Below, one piece after another: positions 1 through 7,554 of a stretch of DNA of 8,997 bases. This stretch comes from an uncultured Mesorhizobium sp. (GTDB taxonomy: Bacteria; Pseudomonadota; Alphaproteobacteria; Rhizobiales; Rhizobiaceae). A program made the position numbers and the translations under genes. The stretch lies in assembly GCA_950071955.1 (NCBI GenBank), contig CATMOC010000121.1:1-8997 (forward strand). Reading direction: 5' to 3'. Numbering within the stretch: position 1 is the first letter of the stretch; each line of letters starts with the position of its first letter. The notes beneath the pieces are model-generated. The model saw nothing but the letters and a program-made list of their open reading frames with translations, was not told the DNA's origin and ran no database searches.

Positions 1-429
1 CAAGTCGGTTTTCCCCAGCCCCTCGGCGATCTTTCCAGCCTTTCCCTGGGCCTTTTCTTGCTCCAGCGCATTCACCAGTTCATCCAGATTGTCGATCAGG
101 ATGTTCCCGCCCAATTGATCGACAGGAACGTCATGGTAGCCGAACCGGCAGGTTATCACGGGCAGACCCGCAGCCCTGCCGGCGCGGACATCGTAAGTGG
201 AATCGCCGACCATTACCGCGCTACCGCCGCCGCATGCCGCTATTGCAGCGTGAAGCATGTCCGGCTTGGGCTTGGCTCGCTCACGTCCCAGCGTATCGCC
301 GCCATAGATCGCATGAAAGCGGTGGGTCATGCCCAGCGCATCGAGCAACTGGCGGGCTGGCTTTTCAGACTTGTTTGTCACCACCGCCAGCTTGCAGCCG
401 CGGCTTGCCAGCACGTCCAGCGCGCCGCG
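1..429 (-). CDS. gph: Phosphoglycolate phosphatase-like HAD hydrolase, C-terminal part only (truncated by junction)
   Basis: Translating the minus strand gives an open frame that runs off the left edge and matches the C-terminal two thirds of Gph-type HAD phosphatases, which dephosphorylate 2-phosphoglycolate. Visible motifs are HAD motif II in VVTNK (Thr codon at 376-378), the motif III lysine in AKPKPDM (271-273), and motif IV in MVGDSTYD (Asp codons at 202-204 and 190-192). The order and spacing of these motifs fit the family. The part before ALDVLASRG, including the motif I nucleophile (DxDGT) and the cap domain, is absent: past about 430 the same frame is only the antisense of the permease gene. 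It uses ACA, TCT, CCA, ATA, TTG and CAA codons more freely than the neighbouring genes, suggesting a different genomic origin. As it stands the product would be inactive. The family call is firm, but whether the truncation is biological is uncertain. Confidence 0.8.
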
Positions 430-433
430 CGCC
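420..433. other. Breakpoint joining a phosphatase gene fragment to a TRAP permease gene fragment
   Basis: Left of this point the minus strand encodes Gph-like phosphatase up to ALDVLASRG; right of it the plus strand encodes permease from RLLGLVLVAIG. Both genes lose their N-terminus at the same spot, and there is no room for either start codon or for a promoter. The join lies in a G/C-rich stretch containing repeated GCGCGCC-like words, which might have supported short-homology recombination or a false assembly overlap. The exact base cannot be fixed by eye. Confidence 0.7.
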
Positions 434-2736
434 TGCTCGGGCTCGTGCTGGTGGCGATCGGGCTGCTGAACACGATCCCCTCCATCCCCGGGCTCGATGC
501 TTTCGTTCAGGACATGGTCGGGAACCCCGATTTCCCGATCCGCAAGTTTCCCTATCAGTGGCTCTATCCGATCGCCTTCGTCCTGATGATGGCGATCGTG
601 GCGCTCAACCATTCCTTCCGGGCGCAGTATGCCCACCTGAACCGGGGCGCCATCTGGCGCGGGTTCGGTCTGTTCATGGATATCGCCCTCGTCGTGATGT
701 CGGTGCTCGTCGCGCTGGCCTATCTGGTCGAGATCGACTCGGTTTGCCTGATCGACCGCGTCACCGGCGAGAGGGCGGAACTGATCTCCCGAGCATTGGC
801 CGAGGAGCGCGAATTCGCGGAACTCTATGGCCTGCCCGCCCCCACATCGGTGGACGACCCCGCCTGTATCAACACTCTCGGCGGCTGGATCTTCGTCGTC
901 GTCGGCGCGGGGATCGCGGTGTTCCTGGGCTACAACGTCCGGGTCTGGGGCCTTGCGCTGGTGTCGGTCGCCATCCTCATCGCCGCCTACACGCTGGCGA
1001 CGGTGCTGGCCTGGTATGTCTTCGGCGCCGAGGACATGAACAAGTACCTCATCACCAAGCTCGGTGGCGAGCCGCGGATGCTGATGGACGGGCGTCCCAA
1101 CGTCGAGGACATCCTGGTCAACAACGCGCAGGGCATCCTCGGCCGCTTCATGGGCATTCTCCTGTCCACGGTCTTTCCGTACATCGTGCTCGGCTCGCTG
1201 TTCGGTATCTCCGGCGGCGGGCGGTCGCTTATCAAGCTCGCCTTCCTCTGGACGCGGCGCCTGCGCGGCGGGCCGGCCCATGCGGCCATCGTCTCCTCCG
1301 CGCTGTTCGGAACCATTTCCGGCGGGCCGGTGGTGAACGTGCTGTCGACCGGCGTGCTCACGATCCCGATGATGCTCCGGCGCGGCTTCACAAAGAACTT
1401 CGCCGGCGGCATTGAGGCGGCGGCATCGTCGGGTGGGCAGATCATGCCGCCGGTGATGGGGGTCGCGGCATTCGTGCTGGCCGCCATGACCGTCACGCCC
1501 TATCGCGAAGTCATCATTGCCGCCTCGCTGCCGGCGCTCGCCTATTTCGGATGCCTGTTCCTGACAGTCGTATTCCAGGCCCGCAAGCAGGGCATCGTGG
1601 CAGTCGGCGAGAAAACGCCCGAGATGGCGCTGACGGGCCAAGACCGACTGAACCTGTTGATGATCCTGGCGCCGATCCTCTTGATCATGTTCCTGCTTCT
1701 GACCCCCAAGGAGGCCGTGGGCTGCGGCCCGATTGCCGGGCTCATCGGCATCGAGCGCATCGTCGAGGACGGGTCCTGCCGGACGGAGAACCTGCCCTGG
1801 CTCTTCCAGCTCGTCCAGAACTCGGCGGGCGACGCCGGATCCGCGGGCTGGTGGGCGGTGGCGCTGCTGGCCGTGCTTTTCCTGCTCGACCCGGAGTTCC
1901 GGCGCCGCCCGGCGCAGCTGATCGAAGCACTGGCGGATGCGGGCGTGCTGATCGCGACGCTCTACCTGATGTTCCTCTCGGTTTCCGTCATCGACTTCTG
2001 CCTCAACTTCACCGGGCTTTCGGGCTTCATCGCGCGCGACGTCCTGTCGATGCTGCGCCTCTTCGCGCCCGAGCTTCAGTCGGGCGGCGTCTTCCTCCTC
2101 GCGGCGCTCTTCGTCACGATGCTGATGGCGATTCTGCTTGGCATGGGCATGCCGACGGTGCCGGCCTACGTCAACGTCGCGCTTCTGATGGGACCGCTGG
2201 TGATCGGGCTCGGAATAGCGCCCTTCACGGCGCACATGTTCATCTTCTTCTTCGCGGTCGCTTCCGCGATCACGCCGCCCGTGGCGGTCGCCGCCTTCGC
2301 GGCAGCCTCGATCACCAAGGCGGATCCCATGGCGACCGGCTTCGCCGCCGTGCGGGCCGGCATCGTCATGTTCGTGCTGCCCTTCGTGTTCGCCTTCTAT
2401 CCGGAGCTGCTGCTGATCGATGCGGCCAAGCTCGATCCGGCCATGGCGACGCCCAGCGCCATCGAGTTCCTTCCCGGCTACGGGCCGGGCATCGACTGGG
2501 CTTCGCTTGCGCTGGTCCTCGCGCGGCTGTCACTGTGCCTCTATCTTCTTGCCGGCGCCCTCGCCCGGTTCGACGTTCGGCGCATGGGCGGGCCAGAGAC
2601 GCTGCTCCGCATCGCGCTCGCCGGCGCGGTGATGATGCGCGAACCGGGCATCTGGCTGCCGGCGACCGGCATCGCACTCGCCTACCTCGCCTGGCACGCC
2701 ATGGCTGCCGGCCGGATCCGGTCGCGCACTGCCTGA
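430..2736 (+). CDS. TRAP transporter permease, fused 4TM/12TM (TAXI type), 5' end missing
   Basis: Inner-membrane permease of a TRAP-TAXI transporter, which takes up organic anions using a sodium or proton gradient and a periplasmic receptor. About 768 residues are present, counted from codon 430. DctM-type signatures are clear: GTISGGPVVN (residues 294-303), SSGGQIMPPVMG (333-344), GMGMPTVPAY (571-580) and AITPPVAVAAFAAASITKAD (613-632). Many hydrophobic segments lie between them. Two loops outside the membrane are each bracketed by a cysteine pair (C106/C146 and C432/C450). The frame is open upstream to 58, but that stretch is antisense to the phosphatase and is not permease. Family members begin shortly before the RLLGLVLVAIG segment, so probably only 10-30 codons are lost. 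No ATG with a ribosome site is seen near 430; GTG codons at 445 and 451 lack a convincing one. No receptor gene is adjacent. It belongs to a different subfamily from the permease at 4593-6512. Confidence 0.88.
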   Translation, partial: RLLGLVLVAIGLLNTIPSIPGLDAFVQDMVGNPDFPIRKFPYQWLYPIAFVLMMAIVALNHSFRAQYAHLNRGAIWRGFGLFMDIALVVMSVLVALAYLVEIDSVCLIDRVTGERAELISRALAEEREFAELYGLPAPTSVDDPACINTLGGWIFVVVGAGIAVFLGYNVRVWGLALVSVAILIAAYTLATVLAWYVFGAEDMNKYLITKLGGEPRMLMDGRPNVEDILVNNAQGILGRFMGILLSTVFPYIVLGSLFGISGGGRSLIKLAFLWTRRLRGGPAHAAIVSSALFGTISGGPVVNVLSTGVLTIPMMLRRGFTKNFAGGIEAAASSGGQIMPPVMGVAAFVLAAMTVTPYREVIIAASLPALAYFGCLFLTVVFQARKQGIVAVGEKTPEMALTGQDRLNLLMILAPILLIMFLLLTPKEAVGCGPIAGLIGIERIVEDGSCRTENLPWLFQLVQNSAGDAGSAGWWAVALLAVLFLLDPEFRRRPAQLIEALADAGVLIATLYLMFLSVSVIDFCLNFTGLSGFIARDVLSMLRLFAPELQSGGVFLLAALFVTMLMAILLGMGMPTVPAYVNVALLMGPLVIGLGIAPFTAHMFIFFFAVASAITPPVAVAAFAAASITKADPMATGFAAVRAGIVMFVLPFVFAFYPELLLIDAAKLDPAMATPSAIEFLPGYGPGIDWASLALVLARLSLCLYLLAGALARFDVRRMGGPETLLRIALAGAVMMREPGIWLPATGIALAYLAWHAMAAGRIRSRTA

Positions 2737-2778
2737 CGGGCCGAACCCGCCAGAGCGCGCGTTCGCCGGTCCTTCCTC

Positions 2779-3792
2779 TCAGACCGAGAGGCCGAGCAGC
2801 GCGACGGCGTTGTCCTGGTAGATCCTGCGCTTCAACGCCTCGTCTTCCAGCCCGTCGAGGATCCGGATCGTCTCGCGGATGTACATCGGCCCGCCTTCCG
2901 GATCGAAGGGGGCGTCGGAGGCGAAGAGCACCCGCTCCTCGCCGAAGAATTCCACCGCATGCTCGATCGCCTTCTTCGAGCCGAAGGAGGCGGTATCGGC
3001 ATAGAACTCCTTGAAGTAGTCGAGATGCGGGCGCTTCAACGTCTTCAGTACGGCGCCGAGGTCGCGGTCGGTCGTGCGCTTGCCCATCTGGTCCCAGCCG
3101 GGGCCCACACGGCCCTCGAAGAAGGGCACCATTCCGCCGGCATGGTGGGTGATCACCTTCAAGCCGGGGAAGCGGTCGAAGAAACGCGAAAAGACCATGC
3201 GCGCCATGGCGGCCGAAGTCTCGTAGGGCCAGCCGAAGGTCCACCAGATCTCGTATTCGGAGCGGTCCTCGGTCAGGTAGTCGGGGAAGTCCTGCGTGCG
3301 CGCGGGATGCATCCAGACCGGCTTGCCGGCCTTGGCCATGTAGGCGAAGAAGGGTGCGAATTCATCCAGGTCGAGCGGCTGGCCCTTGACGTTGGTGTAG
3401 ATCTGCATCCCGACGGCGCCCTTCTCCTCGATCGCCCGGCGGCATTCGTCGACGCAGGCGGCGGAATTGGAGAGCGGCGCGGTGCCGATGAAGCCGGGGA
3501 AGCGGCGCGGGTACTTCGCGCAGAGCTCTGCCATGGAATCGGTGCCGATGCGGGAGAGTTCCAGCGCCTGATCGGGCGTGCAGATGGCTTCCAGCGGCGG
3601 GGCGGCCAGGGACAAGATCTGGCAGTAATCGTCCCCGAACATGTCCATGACCTCGAAGCGGCGGTCGAGGTTCGTCATCATCGGCACGCGGCCGGAGCGC
3701 GCCGTGATCGCATGCATCTCGCCGACGATGCCGATCAAGGCCTTGAAGTAGGCCTCCGGCCAGATGTGGGTGAAGACGTCGATCTTTTTCAT
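2779..3792 (-). CDS. Amidohydrolase family 2 (ACMSD-like) metal-dependent hydrolase or decarboxylase
   Basis: A 337-residue TIM-barrel enzyme of the amidohydrolase-2 (PF04909) group, which includes ACMSD and the aromatic-acid decarboxylases, and also hydrolases of lactones and related compounds. Visible markers are the N-terminal IDVFTHIWP strand (H9), WMHPAR (H162), VITHHAGG (H216/H217) and the C-terminal ASDAPFDPEGG (D293). These are the usual metal-ligand and catalytic positions. The first strand reads F-x-H where ACMSD has H-x-H and resorcylate decarboxylases have E-x-H. I recall FxH in a subset of this family, so it may be a subfamily trait rather than damage. The length is normal. There is no signal peptide, so it should be cytosolic. 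The ATG follows a weak AGGAC ribosome site, 30 bp after the IclR gene, making it the last gene of the operon. Substrate unknown; a catabolic step on the imported compound is an inference. Confidence 0.88.
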   Translation of the reverse strand: MKKIDVFTHIWPEAYFKALIGIVGEMHAITARSGRVPMMTNLDRRFEVMDMFGDDYCQILSLAAPPLEAICTPDQALELSRIGTDSMAELCAKYPRRFPGFIGTAPLSNSAACVDECRRAIEEKGAVGMQIYTNVKGQPLDLDEFAPFFAYMAKAGKPVWMHPARTQDFPDYLTEDRSEYEIWWTFGWPYETSAAMARMVFSRFFDRFPGLKVITHHAGGMVPFFEGRVGPGWDQMGKRTTDRDLGAVLKTLKRPHLDYFKEFYADTASFGSKKAIEHAVEFFGEERVLFASDAPFDPEGGPMYIRETIRILDGLEDEALKRRIYQDNAVALLGLSV

Positions 3793-3822
3793 GTCCAGTC
3801 CTGCCTGTCGTGTCGGGATTGT

Positions 3823-4596
3823 CTATTCTGCCGCGTCGAGGAGCCGCCGCGAGGAGAGCCGCTCGCTGATGCGGGCGGCGGTTTCGGCCACTTCGCGTCC
3901 CAGCTTGGCGAGGCCGATCGCATCCGCGTGGCGCTCGGCCATCGTCAGGCATAGGCTGGCGACAGGCGCGGCGGAGGAATCGAAGACCGGAGCGCCGGTG
4001 CCGACCACGCCGGGCGTCACCTCGCCGCGCGCCGTCACGTAGCCGTCGCGGCGGATCGCCCGGAATCGCGCCATGACCGCGTCGCGGTCCGCGCCGAAAC
4101 CGATTTCGCGAAAGGTATCCATGCGGCTGTCGATGAGGGGGATCATCTGGCGGCGCGGCAGGAAGGCGAGGATGCCGTGCGACGTGGCACCGCGCCCGAC
4201 AGGCATCGGCCTGCCGCGCGGGTAGCTCGAAACGGCCTCGTCGGACGTGCGCACTGACACGACGCACAGGACCCGGTCGCGGTACCAGCGCGACAGGAAT
4301 GCCGTGCCCGGGTGACGGCCGGCCAAGTCCTCCAGGAAGGGCTGTCCCTCCACGACCAGCGGGTCCGCCTTGCGCAGGAGAAAGTCCATCTCGACCACCT
4401 TCGGGCCGAGCGTGTAGGCCGCCTCACGCACGCTGACGATGAGACCCGTTTCCTTCAGCGTCTTCAGGTATCGATAGAGGGTCGGACGGCTGTAACCGAG
4501 GCGCTCCTGCAACTCCTCGGGCGTCCACTCTGGATGCGCCTCGTCGAAGACGTTGAGGACGCCCAGCATCCGCTCCAGGCTGTTGTTCTCGCTCAC
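3823..4596 (-). CDS. IclR family transcriptional regulator
   Basis: A 257-residue regulator with the two-part IclR layout. The N-terminal winged helix-turn-helix (about residues 1-62) has its recognition helix near SRPTLYRYLKTLKETG (36-51) and a short wing ending in AYTLGPKV. A GAF-like effector domain follows at about 75-247, containing GRGATSHGILAFLP (134-147), which corresponds to the ligand-pocket region of the family, and the late GVVGTGAPVFD segment. Translation starts at GTG, whose last bases overlap the permease stop (GTGA, 4 bp), indicating coupling. An AGGTGGT sequence just upstream is a plausible ribosome site. Because it sits inside the operon, it would regulate its own synthesis. 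The most likely target is the inverted repeat at 7553-7573. IclR proteins can be repressors or activators and the sequence does not decide. The effector is probably the transported compound or a breakdown product (inference). Confidence 0.92.
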   Translation of the reverse strand: MSENNSLERMLGVLNVFDEAHPEWTPEELQERLGYSRPTLYRYLKTLKETGLIVSVREAAYTLGPKVVEMDFLLRKADPLVVEGQPFLEDLAGRHPGTAFLSRWYRDRVLCVVSVRTSDEAVSSYPRGRPMPVGRGATSHGILAFLPRRQMIPLIDSRMDTFREIGFGADRDAVMARFRAIRRDGYVTARGEVTPGVVGTGAPVFDSSAAPVASLCLTMAERHADAIGLAKLGREVAETAARISERLSSRRLLDAAE

Positions 4597-6512
4597 CGCA
4601 CCACCTGCGAGCCCGGCGCGGAACGGGCGGAGAACCAGGACGAAGCCATGAGGAATATGCCCAGCGCGGCGCCTACGACGTCGGTGTAGATGGCGCCGGG
4701 AAAGGCGCCCGCCGGAACAAGGGCGGCGATCCCGGCGACACAGAAGAGCCCGCGCTGCGCCATCGACATCCGAGCCGCGAAATAGCCCGCCAGACCCGCC
4801 GAGACGAGCCAGACGCCGAGGGATGCGGTGACGATGGCCAGAACGATCTCGCCGGGCTCGCCGACCAGGATCAGCGTCGGCGAGAAGGCGAACAGGAACG
4901 GGATCACGAAGGCGAGCCAGCCGAACTTGACCGAGGCCCAGCCCGTCTGCATCGGGTCGGCGCGCGCGATGCTGGCGGCCGCGAAGGCGGCCAGCGCGAT
5001 CGGGGGCGTGATCATGGACATCATGCCGAAGTACAGCACGAAGAGGTGCGCCGCCATCGGTTCCAGCCCCACCTCCACCAGCGCCGGCGCCACCAGCGAG
5101 GCAAGCAGGACGTAGACCGCGAGCGTCGGCAGTCCCATGCCGAGCACGATGCAGACGCCCGCCGACAGGACAAGCAGCACGATGGTGCTGCCGCCGCCGA
5201 GCAGCACCAGCGCATAGGTCAGGTTGAAGCTGAGCCCGGTGATGTTGAGGACACCGATGACGAGGCCTGCCGCGGCGGAGATGACGATGATCTCCACCAC
5301 CTGCTCGCCCGTCGCGACGATCGTCCTCAAGAGCGTGAGCACCGAGGCGCGGACGCCGTCGTAGCCGAAGACCAGCGCCGTGACGACGACGGTCGCGCAG
5401 GCGAGCAGCGCCGCGCGCTCGGGCTGCCAGTTCAAACTGAACAGCGCGTAGATCAGCAGCGCGAAGGCGAGCAGGAAATGCAGACCACCGATGATGGTGC
5501 GGCGCGACGGCATCTCGCTCGCAGGCGCGGCCGAAATGCCGAGGCGCGCCGCTTCCAGATCGGCCTGGATGAAGAGTGCGCCATAGTAGAGCAGCGCCGG
5601 CACGAGCGCGGCGAGCGCCACTTCCGCGTAGGTCACCTGCAGGAATTCGGCCATCAGGAAGGCCGCTGCCCCCATGACCGGCGGCATGAGCTGGCCGCCC
5701 GTCGAGGCGACCGCTTCGATGGCACCCGCCTTGTGCGCCGGATAATTGTCGCGCTTGATCATCGGGATGGTGACCACGCCGGTCGCGACGACGTTTGCCA
5801 CCGCCGAGCCAGAGATCGAGCCGAACAGCGCCGAGGCCGCCACCGCGATCTTCATCGAGCCGCCGCGGAAGCGCCCCATGGTGACGAGCGCCGCATCGGT
5901 GAAGAACTTCGAACCGCCGGTGGCGGTCAAGAGGGCGCCGAAGAAGATGAAGGCAATCACGATCGTGGAGGCGACCGCCATCGGCAGGCCGAAGATGCCA
6001 TTGACGTCGTAGGCCATGTAGCCGGCGAGCTTCTGCCAGTCCTGCGGACGGCCCGCGAGCCTGCCGGGAACGAGGTCGCCGAACATAGCATAGAGGAGGA
6101 AGGCGCCGATGATGGCGACCAGCGCCCAGCCGGTGGACCTGCGCAGCGCCTCGAACAGGAGCAGGACGAGGATGACGCCCGGAACATAGGCGGAGACGGG
6201 CCTGAGGAACACCTGGTTGACGACGGTCGCGTAGTGGATCGCGACGTAGCCCGCGGCGAGCATGCCGACGAGCGCGGCGGCCATGTCATACCAGGCGACC
6301 GGTCCGTCGCGCCGCGTGCCGCGCGGCGTGAGCAGCAGGAACGCCAGCGGCAGCACCAGCGCGAGAACGACCGCCAGAAACTGCTGCGGATAGTAGGAAA
6401 CGCCCAGCATGCGCGGGACGCCGAGCGACCAGGCCGCCGCAACGATGGTGATCGCGGCGGCCAGCACCGCCGCGACCGGCCGCCAGATCGTCGGCGACGC
6501 CGCACCGCCCAT
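4593..6512 (-). CDS. TRAP transporter permease, fused 4TM/12TM (TAXI type)
   Basis: A complete 639-residue fused permease: an N-terminal DctQ-like part of about four membrane segments (residues about 12-145) followed by a DctM-like part. Signatures are GSISGSAVANVVATGVVTIP (231-250), STGGQLMPPVMGAAAF (270-285), GMGLPTLAVY (458-467) and MITPPIALAAF (500-510) with ARADPMQTGW after it. The C-terminus has further hydrophobic segments (about 555-625). With the receptor encoded just upstream it forms a two-component TRAP-TAXI importer in the inner membrane. The ATG lies 27 bp after the receptor stop with a GAGGAAG-like ribosome site, and the stop overlaps the IclR start. The length is typical of the shorter fused type and the frame is intact. 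The very long open frame on the opposite strand is a high-GC shadow. The substrate is unknown; TAXI systems with known ligands carry small carboxylates or amino acids. Confidence 0.93.
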   Translation of the reverse strand: MGGAASPTIWRPVAAVLAAAITIVAAAWSLGVPRMLGVSYYPQQFLAVVLALVLPLAFLLLTPRGTRRDGPVAWYDMAAALVGMLAAGYVAIHYATVVNQVFLRPVSAYVPGVILVLLLFEALRRSTGWALVAIIGAFLLYAMFGDLVPGRLAGRPQDWQKLAGYMAYDVNGIFGLPMAVASTIVIAFIFFGALLTATGGSKFFTDAALVTMGRFRGGSMKIAVAASALFGSISGSAVANVVATGVVTIPMIKRDNYPAHKAGAIEAVASTGGQLMPPVMGAAAFLMAEFLQVTYAEVALAALVPALLYYGALFIQADLEAARLGISAAPASEMPSRRTIIGGLHFLLAFALLIYALFSLNWQPERAALLACATVVVTALVFGYDGVRASVLTLLRTIVATGEQVVEIIVISAAAGLVIGVLNITGLSFNLTYALVLLGGGSTIVLLVLSAGVCIVLGMGLPTLAVYVLLASLVAPALVEVGLEPMAAHLFVLYFGMMSMITPPIALAAFAAASIARADPMQTGWASVKFGWLAFVIPFLFAFSPTLILVGEPGEIVLAIVTASLGVWLVSAGLAGYFAARMSMAQRGLFCVAGIAALVPAGAFPGAIYTDVVGAALGIFLMASSWFSARSAPGSQVVR

Positions 6513-6539
6513 GACAGGTTCTTCCTCAGGCCGCCGCGG

Positions 6540-7499
6540 CTACTCCTTCCAGAGGCCGGCTTCCTTGTAGAAGCGGATGGCGCCCGGATGGTATTCGCCC
6601 GGCGCCGTCTCGCCGACCATTGCCTTCGGGTCGAAGGCCGCGAAGGGCGGGAATGCGGCCTTCATCGCCTCCTTGCCGTCGTGGAGCACCTTGGTCATGG
6701 CGTAGACCACGTCGTCGCTGACGTCGGCATTGGTGAAGACGAGCTGCGGATAGGCGATGAAGGTACCGGGCTCCAGCACGCCGGGCGCGGCCGGTCCGGG
6801 CTCCATCCTGACGACGTAACCGGTCTTCCAATGCTGCTTGATGGCGGCGACCGCTTCCGGCGTGTCCGGCACGCCGAGCGCCCGGATGCCGCCGACCGCC
6901 GCATCCGCCTCGCGAACCTTGCCCGCGCCGTGGGCGAAGATGAAGCCGACGGCATCGCCGGCGATGAAGGCGTCGGCACCGGCCACCACGCTCGGCACCT
7001 GCACCGGCTGCATGTCGGAGCGCGCCAGTCCGGCTGTGGCGTAGATGGCGTCGAGCTGCGGCAGGATGGTCTGCTGCGCCGTGTAGCCGTCGACCATCGG
7101 TTTGCCCTTCAGATCGGCGACCGACATGATGTCACTGTCGGCGCGAACGAAGATCGCTTCCCTGATCGGCATGATCAGACCGACGACGCGCAACTTGTCG
7201 CTGGCGCCGGTGTCGGAGAACCATGCTTCCCCGGTGAGAGCGTTGTTGAACTCCTCGAGATTTCCGACGCCGAACTCCACTTCGTTGGCGTTGACCAGGG
7301 GCATGTACTGGTTGGGGCTGGTCGCCGGCTGGATCGTCGCGTTCAGGCCGGCATCATTGGCGGCCTTGGCGACGGCGGTTCCGATGTTGTGGAAGAGCGA
7401 GCCCGGGTTCGACGTTGCGATGCCGACGGTCTGCGCGGCCGCCGTTCCGAGAAGCGCAAGCGACGCTGCGAGCGCCAAAGGCGCGATATATCTGTTCAT
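6540..7499 (-). CDS. TAXI family TRAP transporter solute receptor (periplasmic binding protein)
   Basis: A 319-residue periplasmic receptor that captures the solute and delivers it to the permease encoded next. The N-terminus MNRYIAPLALAASLALLGTA is a classic signal peptide, with cleavage likely after AAA at about residue 22. The mature protein begins QTVGIATSNPGSLFHNIGTA, matching the TAXI (NMT1-like, type II binding fold) start, where the first strand and the glycine/serine-rich turn help bind ligand. Further support comes from the LKGKPMVDGYTAQQ segment (130-143) and the typical late YHPGAIRFYKEAGLW ending. There is no cysteine. I chose the ATG at 7499 because it opens the signal peptide and follows AGGGAGG with 5 nt spacing; the frame stays open far upstream to 8243, but that part is antisense to the ThDP gene. 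It is the first gene of the operon. Subfamily and ligand are not identified. Confidence 0.92.
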   Translation of the reverse strand: MNRYIAPLALAASLALLGTAAAQTVGIATSNPGSLFHNIGTAVAKAANDAGLNATIQPATSPNQYMPLVNANEVEFGVGNLEEFNNALTGEAWFSDTGASDKLRVVGLIMPIREAIFVRADSDIMSVADLKGKPMVDGYTAQQTILPQLDAIYATAGLARSDMQPVQVPSVVAGADAFIAGDAVGFIFAHGAGKVREADAAVGGIRALGVPDTPEAVAAIKQHWKTGYVVRMEPGPAAPGVLEPGTFIAYPQLVFTNADVSDDVVYAMTKVLHDGKEAMKAAFPPFAAFDPKAMVGETAPGEYHPGAIRFYKEAGLWKE

Positions 7500-7504
7500 T
7501 TCAT

Positions 7505-7511
7505 CCTCCCT
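7505..7511 (-). promoter_or_regulatory. Strong ribosome binding site of the TAXI receptor gene
   Basis: AGGGAGG on the minus strand, 5 nt before the ATG at 7499. It fixes the start of the receptor gene at the signal peptide and argues against the longer open frame that continues to 8243. It is clearly stronger than the sites of the downstream operon genes, fitting the higher dose of receptor usually needed relative to permease. Confidence 0.7.
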
Positions 7512-7534
7512 GATGCTCCGGATGACCCGGCTGC

Positions 7535-7554
7535 TTGGCAACTTGCGTTGCAAA
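7535..7554. promoter_or_regulatory. Second, imperfect inverted repeat beside the candidate operator
   Basis: TTGGCAAC, then TTGC, then GTTGCAAA: arms match at 7 of 8 positions. It abuts the palindrome at 7553-7573, overlapping it by two bases, and lies within the predicted 5' leader of the receptor transcript. It could be a second regulator half-site pair or a small leader hairpin. It might also be chance in an otherwise unconstrained leader. Confidence 0.3.

Noticed and set aside
2737..2790. Possible terminator hairpins between the convergent stop codons
   Set aside because: Only short stems are visible (CGGG/CCCG at 2737-2749, CGGTC/GACCG at 2767-2786, CTCTC/GAGAG at 2776-2790) with no T-run. 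They are too weak to call, although some termination in this gap is expected.
1551..3014. Alternative plus-strand open frame of 487 codons overlapping the long permease
   Set aside because: Arg/Pro-rich product in a shifted frame, passing through the convergent gene junction; no domain recognised.
2959..3954. Plus-strand open frame of 331 codons opposite the amidohydrolase
   Set aside because: It is antisense to a clear amidohydrolase, has no ribosome site or family signature, and runs across the gene boundary into the IclR gene.
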